64,000 bases of DNA from Candidatus Omnitrophota bacterium (GTDB lineage: Bacteria; Omnitrophota; Gorgyraeia; Duberdicusellales; 4484-171). The position numbers and the translations under genes are program-made. Of this stretch, positions 58,103-64,000 are shown piece after piece. The stretch lies in contig JALOCC010000001.1 of the NCBI GenBank assembly GCA_023227945.1, positions 153,199-217,198 on the forward strand, read 5' to 3'. Position 1 is the stretch's first letter. The number at the start of each line of letters is the position of its first letter. The notes beneath the pieces are model-generated. The model saw nothing but the letters and a program-made list of their open reading frames with translations, searched no databases and was not told the DNA's origin.

Positions 58103-59560
58103 ATGAAGATACTGTTCGTCATGCCGAAAATCGGCGCTTGGGCAACCCATGGAAATCATTTTGCACCTAACCAGTTATATGCCCAGTGGGGAGCATATAT
58201 CCGTGAGAAAGGTTATGACAATCTTGAGGTTTTAGACGCAACTGTCTTGGGTATTCCCATTGAACACTTGGCTGAGAAAGTTAAAGAAAAAAATCCTGAC
58301 GTGGTTGTCTTGGGCGATATGATTCATTGCTCGGTAGGCTTTGGCATAATCTGGCATTTTAACCAGGCTGCCGCAAGAATAAAACAGGTTTTACCAAAAA
58401 CGAAAATAATTATGGGCGGGCTTTGGTATTCAGCCTTACCCGTTCAGACCTTGGAGGATAATCCCGCGATAGATTATGTGGTTATGGGCGAAGAAGAATC
58501 CTTTTATGACCTTATCGATGCAATCGATAAAAATAAAAATATGAAAGATGTTGCGGGGGTAACCAGCCGCATAGATGGTAAGCCGGTAATGGGCCCGCAT
58601 AAGCCGCTATTGCAGGATTTGGATAAATTGCCGCTTCCGGCTTATGATTTATTTCCTATGGATAAATACATAGGGCATACTTTCTGGAAACCGTTTGTTG
58701 AAATGATAACGTCCCGTGGCTGCCCCTCAGCTTGTACTTTCTGTTATGAATGGGACCAGTATGACCCGCGCAGCCCGCAGGATTTTTTAACCTGGCGCGC
58801 AAAATCACCGGAGCGCGTTATTGAAGAGCTCGAGCTTTTAAAGAAAATGGGCACAAAAGTTGTGGTTATACAGGATGATAATTTTAATGTTAATCCCGAG
58901 AGAGTTGAAAAATTTTGTAACTTAAAGAAACAAAAAAACAATCCGATTAAATGGGTTTCTTTAGGAAGAGCTGTTGACTGGATTAATTGCGAAAAAATTT
59001 TGCCTCTAATGAAAGAAACCGGATTATTTATGGGGGTATTTGGAATTGAAGTGACCACGCCGGAAGAGCTTAAAAAAATCGCCAAAGGAATAACCATTGA
59101 TCAGATTAAAAAAACAATCGATATTTTACGCGCCCAGAATATCGCAATTGTCGCTGATATTATGATGGGCTTTGATGACGATACGGAATATTCCATAAAG
59201 CAGAGATTTGAATTTACCGACGAAGTTGACCCGGATATTCTTTGGGTTGGTTACGTTACCCCTGCTCCTAATTCACCTATCTGGAGGCAAAGGGTAAAAC
59301 GCGGGGAAATAGACCTTAAAAAAATTGATTTTCTTAAGTGGGATTTTTTACACCCGGTTATGCCGACAAAGCATTTAACCTTGGAAGATTACGGAAGGCT
59401 TGGCGCCTGGTGTATGCGCGAATTTTTCTCAAAACCGGGGCGCATTCAGAGAATTATGACCAGTAATTTCGACCCGCTGGCAAAACTCTGCTTCGAGGAT
59501 GTTATGCGCGGAGTTTCAAAGTGGGAAGCAGGAGCGGTTAAGGGGGAAAAGCATATTTAA
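58103..59560 (+). CDS. B12-binding-type radical SAM protein (BchE-like)
   Basis: This 485-residue protein has an N-terminal Rossmann domain of the cobalamin-binding type (residues 1-140; VVVLGDMIHCSVGFG, KIIMGGLWYSALP) but no DxHxxG histidine motif. The radical SAM core follows, with Cys207, Cys211 and Cys214 (SRGCPSACTFC) binding the 4Fe-4S cluster. The C-terminal part is like that of the oxidative cyclase BchE and related methyl- or ring-forming enzymes. It may modify the polyketide or a peptide. Ribosome-binding site aaggaggaaatg. It is followed by an amidohydrolase and another radical SAM gene. Confidence 0.85.
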   Translation: MKILFVMPKIGAWATHGNHFAPNQLYAQWGAYIREKGYDNLEVLDATVLGIPIEHLAEKVKEKNPDVVVLGDMIHCSVGFGIIWHFNQAAARIKQVLPKTKIIMGGLWYSALPVQTLEDNPAIDYVVMGEEESFYDLIDAIDKNKNMKDVAGVTSRIDGKPVMGPHKPLLQDLDKLPLPAYDLFPMDKYIGHTFWKPFVEMITSRGCPSACTFCYEWDQYDPRSPQDFLTWRAKSPERVIEELELLKKMGTKVVVIQDDNFNVNPERVEKFCNLKKQKNNPIKWVSLGRAVDWINCEKILPLMKETGLFMGVFGIEVTTPEELKKIAKGITIDQIKKTIDILRAQNIAIVADIMMGFDDDTEYSIKQRFEFTDEVDPDILWVGYVTPAPNSPIWRQRVKRGEIDLKKIDFLKWDFLHPVMPTKHLTLEDYGRLGAWCMREFFSKPGRIQRIMTSNFDPLAKLCFEDVMRGVSKWEAGAVKGEKHI

Positions 59561-59561
59561 G

Positions 59562-59624
59562 CTTTCAGTCGTCAGCCGTCAGCTTTCAGCTGATGACTGA
59601 AAGCTGATAGCTGATAGCTGTTAT
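59562..59624. repeat. Family C palindrome
   Basis: agctttcagtcgtcagccg, tcagctttcagctgatgac, tgaaagctgatagctgatagc. It directly precedes the amidohydrolase start. Confidence 0.8.
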
Positions 59625-60501
59625 GATTTGCGATAGCCATATACATTTTATTCCTCAGGAGATATCGGAAAATACTTCCTTTTATAAAGGGATATGGTCG
59701 GATAAAGTCCGGCTTTTTGAATTTCTGGATGTAAACAAGATTAATAAAGCGCTTTTGGTTTATCCGGCTACAGACGCGCATGTAAAATTAGGCTGGCAGA
59801 AATTATGTGAACTTTATAACTTTTTTTTGGCAGCATTAGTAGAAGAAAATCCCAAAATTATCGGCTTTGGGATAGTTGATTTAAGTAGTAACATCTCTGC
59901 GCAGGTAAAGCATTTAAGAGAAGAGGGTTTCAAAGGAATCAGTATACCTTCTAGCCAGGACGGCGCATTCATTTTAGACAAACTTAAACCTTTGTTTGAG
60001 GCAGCAGAAAAACATAAACTTGCCATTTTCGTACACCCGCAGACAATAAACCCGATAGGTTTTGAACGCGTAAAAGACCCGCTTTTAATGCCGGTTTTAG
60101 AATACAGCTTTGATAGTTCTATGTTTTTAGGCGCTTTGATGATGGAAGGGATTTTAGAAAAATTTAATGTAAATTTTATTTTTTCATCTCTTGGCGGGGT
60201 CGTGCCATTCTTAAAGGACAGGTTCGACAGGGTTTATATGATGCTTAGGTCCCGCGATATGGTTAAAGATTTAGGCAAGCCGCCTTCAGAAATACTTAAA
60301 AAAGTATACGTCGATACTTCTGGTTCCTCCTTGGCAAACATCAAACTCGCAATTGATTTATTCGGTGAAGATAAAATTCTCTGGGGCTCGGATTATCCGG
60401 TAAATGCTAACATTCCAGAGAATTTAAATATATTGCAAGATTTAGATATAAATACAAAAAATAAAATTTTAAAAGAAAATTTTATCAGCCTGTTTAAATA
60501 A
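59623..60501 (+). CDS. Amidohydrolase (ACMSD/Amidohydro_2 family)
   Basis: This 292-residue TIM-barrel metallohydrolase or decarboxylase has the metal motif DSHIHF at residues 4-9, a later IFVHPQT with a His ligand, and the C-terminal LWGSDYPVNANIP with catalytic Asp, the pattern of Amidohydro_2 (ACMSD, gamma-resorcylate decarboxylase). Enzymes of this family often decarboxylate aromatic acids, which would suit trimming an aromatic polyketide acid, but this is inference. It has no ribosome-binding site apart from the repeat edge and starts right at the end of a family C element. Confidence 0.8.
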   Translation: MICDSHIHFIPQEISENTSFYKGIWSDKVRLFEFLDVNKINKALLVYPATDAHVKLGWQKLCELYNFFLAALVEENPKIIGFGIVDLSSNISAQVKHLREEGFKGISIPSSQDGAFILDKLKPLFEAAEKHKLAIFVHPQTINPIGFERVKDPLLMPVLEYSFDSSMFLGALMMEGILEKFNVNFIFSSLGGVVPFLKDRFDRVYMMLRSRDMVKDLGKPPSEILKKVYVDTSGSSLANIKLAIDLFGEDKILWGSDYPVNANIPENLNILQDLDINTKNKILKENFISLFK

Positions 60502-60518
60502 AGAAAAGAGGAGGTATT

Positions 60519-61334
60519 ATGAGCAATCCTGACAAAAACAAAAGAAGGGATATAGAAAAACCGGCAGTTCATACTACCATCGTTGGCGGCCGGCCACCAG
60601 GCTGCGGCAAAGAGATAGACAAAGTACCCAGGGGTATTGAAATTTTAGTTAAAAAAGCATCTGTAGATCCTTCTTTTCGGGAAATTCTATTAAAGGAAAG
60701 AGCTGCTGCAGCAAAACATATAAACCTTTGTCTGGTAGAAAGCGAAGCAATTATTCTAAATACTATTTCAAAAGCTCAGCTAGAAGGAATGATTTTAGCA
60801 ACGAAAGTGCATCCAAACTTAAAAGAGGTTTTTTTAGGCTGTACTGCCGCAGTGATGTTAGCGGCACTAACTACTACCGTAAATGCTTCAGATGATAGAC
60901 GCGAAGTCGGAGGAATTAGGCCCGATGATGCTCCTGTTTCTTGCGATGAGAAGGAGAACCCTTCATTTTTTAAGGCGGAAGAAGATAAACAGTTAGAAAC
61001 AGGGATTTTGTTAGTAGAAGTTTTTGACCGCGCTACCAACAAGCCCGTAAAGGATGCAAAAATATATTTTCATAAACACAATGCAGGAGAAAAGCCACGC
61101 ACGCCTACGTATGGAAAAGGGTATACTGACGAAAAGGGGCAATACATAATAAAAGAAATACCCGTGGGAAGATTTTATATTCTCGTAAGTGATTGCAGTG
61201 GCAGAACGCCATACGAGAACACTTATCTAGACATTGCTGCCGGCAAGGAAAATAAAATCACATTTAAAGTAAATAAAGATAATAACCCTCCATCATTATG
61301 GCACTACCAAACAAGAGGGATTAGTCCCAAATAA
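60519..61334 (+). CDS. Protein with NHLP-leader-like N-terminus, membrane segment and Ig-like domain
   Basis: A 271-residue protein. Residues 1-30 hold HTTIVGGRPPG. Residues 38-92 (PRGIEILVKKASVDPSFREILL ... LVESEAIILNTISKAQLEGMI) resemble nitrile-hydratase-like (NHLP-clan) leader sequences of ribosomal peptides: helix, DPxFRxxLL, acidic turn, xxQLExxI. A hydrophobic stretch (LGCTAAVMLAALTTTV) follows. The C-terminal half is a carboxypeptidase-regulatory-like beta sandwich (LLVEVFDRATNKPVKDAKIYF, GYTDEKGQYIIKEIPVGRFYI). It lies between two radical SAM genes. The leader similarity is my reading and could be a general helical motif. Ribosome-binding site gaggaggta. Confidence 0.55.
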   Translation: MSNPDKNKRRDIEKPAVHTTIVGGRPPGCGKEIDKVPRGIEILVKKASVDPSFREILLKERAAAAKHINLCLVESEAIILNTISKAQLEGMILATKVHPNLKEVFLGCTAAVMLAALTTTVNASDDRREVGGIRPDDAPVSCDEKENPSFFKAEEDKQLETGILLVEVFDRATNKPVKDAKIYFHKHNAGEKPRTPTYGKGYTDEKGQYIIKEIPVGRFYILVSDCSGRTPYENTYLDIAAGKENKITFKVNKDNNPPSLWHYQTRGISPK

Positions 61335-61344
61335 TATTAAGCCA

Positions 61345-62808
61345 ATGCGTGCAGACATAACTTTGATTAATCTTAATATGCTTTTTATTCATTACGCCAA
61401 TGGATTTGAAAAGGAACGTCATGTTCCGCTTGGCCCTTTATATCTTACTAGAGCGTTGGAGGATGCAGGCTTTGAAGTTGATTTTCGCGATTATCAAACT
61501 TGGTCCTGTAAAGACCCTTTTGATTTGAATGAATTTCTCGATTTCATGAAGGACCCTTCTCCTATTGTAGGATTTTCCTGCATGGCCAATTTATTGCCAT
61601 TTACTATTCTGGCTACAAGGGCATTTAAACAGCGACATCCAAATTGTAAAATTATCTTAGGTGGCGTAGGGTCAAAATGCGTTGAAGAAAAAATACTAAA
61701 ACGGTTTCCCTGGATAGAGTTAATCTGCCGCGGTGAAGGCGAAATAACCGGCCCTCAGCTTTTAAAAGCTCTAAAAACCGGGCAGAACCTGCGTGATATT
61801 AGGGGCATATCCTACCGGGAGGGTGAAGAAATTATCCATAATCTAGACCAGGAAAGGATAACCAATCTTGACGTAATTCCTTTCCCGCAATTTAACAAAG
61901 TCAACCTTAAGGATTATGTCGGCTATGGTATGATGACCAGCCGCGGCTGCCCTTATCCTTGCACTTTTTGTTCTGTAGCGCCGATATGGAATTTGAATTA
62001 TTATTCAAGAAGCCCCAAAAATATTGTTTCCGAAATGAAGCGCCTGCACCAAGAAGCAGGGATTGAAATATGCCTTTTTCAGGACGAATTTTTTGTTTCC
62101 GGCAAAAGACAAGTTATGGAATTCTGTAAAGAGTTTTCTGATTCAGGGCTTAAAATACGATGGAAAGCTTTCGGCAGAATTAATCTTTGCGACACAGAAA
62201 TGATGCAGGCTATGGCTGATACTGGCTGTGTTGAGCTTCGTTTTGGTATTGAATCGGGCTCTGACAATGTGCTTAAGCGCATAAAAAAAGGATTTACTAC
62301 AAGCGAGGTTATGGAGATAATCCCCAAGGCTATTGAGATGTTTCCAAGAGTAGATACTTTCTATGTCTGGGGTTTTCCCTTCGAAAGCATGGAAGATTTT
62401 AATCAAACTCTTTTTCAGATGATTTCGTTTCGTTCAATGGGCGCCCGCATTCTCCCGAGCCTTCTTTCTCTATTGCCACAAACCGAAATTTATAAAGAGT
62501 GGGCGCCTCAGGCAAAGTTGGAACTTTGCCCTGATTTACTTCCGGAATTCGTGCTTACTGGCCATGAGATTTGTAGCGGCATAGATATCTCTATACCCGA
62601 AAATTACAAAGATTATTTTAAACTTATTAAGGACAATCCGGATATATTCTCCGGTTTTTTTCTTATTGACACAAAAAACAATGTTTTACCTAAGCTTGAG
62701 CTTTTACGGCAATTCGGTTTCTATCCTTATTCCGAGAAACATAATAAAGATGAGCAGGCAGAAAGTTGCGGTGCGCATTCTCCTCATATAGCGCCTTCAA
62801 AAAAATGA
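61345..62808 (+). CDS. B12-binding-type radical SAM protein
   Basis: This 487-residue protein has an N-terminal cobalamin-binding-like domain (PLGPLYLTRALEDAGFEVDF, KIILGGVGSKCVEEKIL, ICRGEGE) and a radical SAM core with Cys202, Cys206 and Cys209 (SRGCPYPCTFC), then FRIESGSD-type FGIESGSDNVLKRIKKGFT. Family members carry out methylation, ring contraction or thiolation. It starts 10 nt after the leader-like gene and overlaps the aminotransferase start by 4 nt, so the three are coupled. It could act on that protein or on the polyketide. Confidence 0.85.
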   Translation: MRADITLINLNMLFIHYANGFEKERHVPLGPLYLTRALEDAGFEVDFRDYQTWSCKDPFDLNEFLDFMKDPSPIVGFSCMANLLPFTILATRAFKQRHPNCKIILGGVGSKCVEEKILKRFPWIELICRGEGEITGPQLLKALKTGQNLRDIRGISYREGEEIIHNLDQERITNLDVIPFPQFNKVNLKDYVGYGMMTSRGCPYPCTFCSVAPIWNLNYYSRSPKNIVSEMKRLHQEAGIEICLFQDEFFVSGKRQVMEFCKEFSDSGLKIRWKAFGRINLCDTEMMQAMADTGCVELRFGIESGSDNVLKRIKKGFTTSEVMEIIPKAIEMFPRVDTFYVWGFPFESMEDFNQTLFQMISFRSMGARILPSLLSLLPQTEIYKEWAPQAKLELCPDLLPEFVLTGHEICSGIDISIPENYKDYFKLIKDNPDIFSGFFLIDTKNNVLPKLELLRQFGFYPYSEKHNKDEQAESCGAHSPHIAPSKK

Positions 62809-63617
62809 TTATGAAAATATACCACAATGGAAAAATTGCTGATAAAGATACTTTAGAAGAAATTTTTGAACCGGGATTTCTTTTTGGTTGGGGTGTTTTT
62901 GAAACCTTACGCGCATATAATGGCAAAGTGCCATTTTTGGATTTACATATTGCCCGGTTAAATGATGCTCTTAATACATTAGGCATAGAAGAGCTCAAAA
63001 CAGATTTCAAAGCTAAGATAAACGAACTTTTAAAGGTAAATAATTTAGAAGATGCCTATATAAGAATTACTGCTTATAAAAAAAGAGAGTCTACTGGAGT
63101 GCTTATCTATGCAGATAAGTTCGGCTATTACCCTCAAAGCGCGTACGAAAAAGGATTTAGCGCCGTTATCTCTCCTTACCGGCGAAATATAAAAAATAAC
63201 TTTTATACCATTAAATCATTGAGTTACCTTGAAAACAGGCTTTCCTGGTTTGAAGCGCAAAAGCAAAATAAAGATGAAGCTTTAGTTTTAAATGAAGATG
63301 GGTTTTTATCGGGTGGTTCCCGCAGCAATTTATTCATTGTAAAAGATCAGGACGTAATTACTTCAAGCATTGAGAGCGGAGCATTTGACGGCATAACAAG
63401 AAAAATAGTAATTAGTGAGTTGAAAAAAATGAATATAAGCGTAAAAGAAGCACAAATTAGCATTGAAAATTTGTTTTCCTGTGCAAAAGAGGCATTCCTG
63501 ACCAGCGCTTTACTGGAAGCAATGCCTTTGGTAGAATGTGGGGGCAAAAAGATAGGGGATGGTAAACCCGGCAAGGTCACACTTAATGTTTTGGAGCAAT
63601 ACAGAAGCATCTTATAA
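62805..63617 (+). CDS. Class IV PLP aminotransferase / aminodeoxychorismate lyase-like
   Basis: A protein of about 270 residues with the branched-chain-aminotransferase/D-amino-acid-transaminase/PabC fold. It shows EPGFLFGWGVFETLRAYNGKVPFLDLHIARL at the N-terminus, the catalytic lysine in TIKSLSYLENRL (about 137-148), EALVLNEDGFLSGGSRSNLFIVKD and DGITRKIVISEL. Substrate choice among the three activities cannot be read. PabC is already supplied by the fusion at 12030, so another role is likely, perhaps amination of a keto acid. ATG 62805 overlaps the upstream stop (ATGA), giving coupling; ATG 62811 is an alternative. Confidence 0.82.
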   Translation: MIMKIYHNGKIADKDTLEEIFEPGFLFGWGVFETLRAYNGKVPFLDLHIARLNDALNTLGIEELKTDFKAKINELLKVNNLEDAYIRITAYKKRESTGVLIYADKFGYYPQSAYEKGFSAVISPYRRNIKNNFYTIKSLSYLENRLSWFEAQKQNKDEALVLNEDGFLSGGSRSNLFIVKDQDVITSSIESGAFDGITRKIVISELKKMNISVKEAQISIENLFSCAKEAFLTSALLEAMPLVECGGKKIGDGKPGKVTLNVLEQYRSIL

Positions 63618-63637
63618 GGCTAATCCAGGAATTTAAA

Positions 63638-63772
63638 TCACAAATTACAATGTACAAATTACAAACAAATCACAATTCCGAAATCACAATAAACAAACAT
63701 TTTTGTTATTTTGGAATTGTTTATTGTGTATTGTTTGTAATTTGTGGTTTGTGTATTGTAAATTAATAATTT
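63638..63772. repeat. Family G palindrome (cacaaattac words)
   Basis: atcacaaattacaatgtac, aaattacaaacaaatcacaat, caataaacaaac on the left; attgtttattgtgtattg, tttgtaatttgtggtttgtg on the right. The same family is found at 42900. Confidence 0.85.
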
Positions 63773-63785
63773 CATTCTAAATAGC

Positions 63786-64000
63786 ATGAAACTGTCACCA
63801 TTATTCTGGCCGATTGAATTAAAAGGGAAAACTATTTATATCCTTGATGAAACCCTTCTGCCGCATAAAGTCAAATATATAAAGGCAAAAGATTATAAGC
63901 AGGCAGTCCGAGCGATAAAGGATATGAAAACCCGGGCAGTCGGACAGGTAATTCTTGTCTTTTATATTTTTCTTCTGGTTATAAGAAAGAATAAAAATAA
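63786..64000 (+). CDS. MtnA / eIF2B-like protein, N-terminal fragment
   Basis: A start at 63786 is open to the window end (71 codons). WPIELKGKTIYILDETLLPHKVKYIKAKDYKQAVRAIKDMKTRAVGQ follows the N-terminus of methylthioribose-1-phosphate isomerase and eIF2B-related proteins (LDQTxLPxxVxYxxxxDYxxVxxAIxxMxxRG). The usual GAPAIG after the Arg is changed to AVGQVILVFY, which fits the eIF2B-like branch. A role in methylthioadenosine or 5-deoxyribose salvage is possible. Only the first helix-bundle domain is visible. Confidence 0.5.
   Translation, partial: MKLSPLFWPIELKGKTIYILDETLLPHKVKYIKAKDYKQAVRAIKDMKTRAVGQVILVFYIFLLVIRKNKN

Noticed and set aside
573-63772. CRISPR arrays
   Set aside because: Repeat words are degenerate, adjacent without unique spacers of constant size, and arranged as mirrored arms; no cas genes are present.

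Overview
The window looks like a chromosomal piece from an uncultured, Gram-negative-type bacterium, most plausibly Candidatus Omnitrophota. This is inferred from the gene set: a Bacteroidetes/Chlamydia-style V-type ATPase operon with DUF2764, EndoQ, scattered pyr genes, a PabB-PabC fusion, B12-type radical SAM proteins, and gaps filled with word-repeat palindromes. No rRNA is present, so the assignment is tentative. Most genes lie on the + strand. Exceptions are a small-membrane-protein/NYN block (18.5-21.2 kb) and dus (43.8-44.8 kb).

Layout. 1-16.5 kb: pyrimidine and housekeeping genes (pyrB end, pyrC, Mut7-C RNase-like protein, EndoQ, flavodoxin, tRNA-Arg, LOG-like protein, carB, dCTP deaminase/dUTPase, YjbQ, a HEPN-like ORF, mutM, pabB-pabC, an ArsR regulator, pyrK, a secreted metallopeptidase). 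16.5-23.7 kb: glycosyltransferase, half-size TauE, minus-strand accessory genes, pyrD-pyrF. 23.9-31.6 kb: complete seven-gene V-ATPase operon (E, DUF2764, A, B, D, I, K), whose K subunit carries a sodium-type ion site. 31.7-44.8 kb: tRNA-Val, thrS, infC-rpmI-rplT, two TrkA proteins, a 42-residue membrane ORF, trkH, pheS-pheT, dus.

45.0-63.6 kb is the most interesting part. A co-directional block starts at a sigma70-like promoter overlapped by a 26-bp perfect palindrome. It encodes what reads as a type II (aromatic) polyketide synthase: acyl-CoA ligase, KS-alpha with C-H-H triad, KS-beta/chain-length factor with the triad replaced, ACP, a PF04199 cyclase, a TcmN/WhiE-like aromatase/cyclase, an MFS exporter and a ketoreductase. 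Unusual neighbours are a ketopantoate-reductase-like enzyme fused to two TIGR04076 domains, a nucleoside-phosphorylase-like protein, two radical SAM proteins, an amidohydrolase, a protein with an NHLP-leader-like N-terminus, and a class IV aminotransferase. I infer that these make and export an aromatic polyketide; the product is unknown.

A second layer runs through the whole window. Nearly every intergenic gap holds a long imperfect palindrome made of short near-repeated words, from at least a dozen families. Some are nested in each other or carry inserted small hairpins. Several reach into genes, supplying C-termini (PyrC, AtpA, acyl-CoA ligase, Mut7-C protein), part of a signal peptide (38.55 kb), and apparently three internal segments of PyrK.
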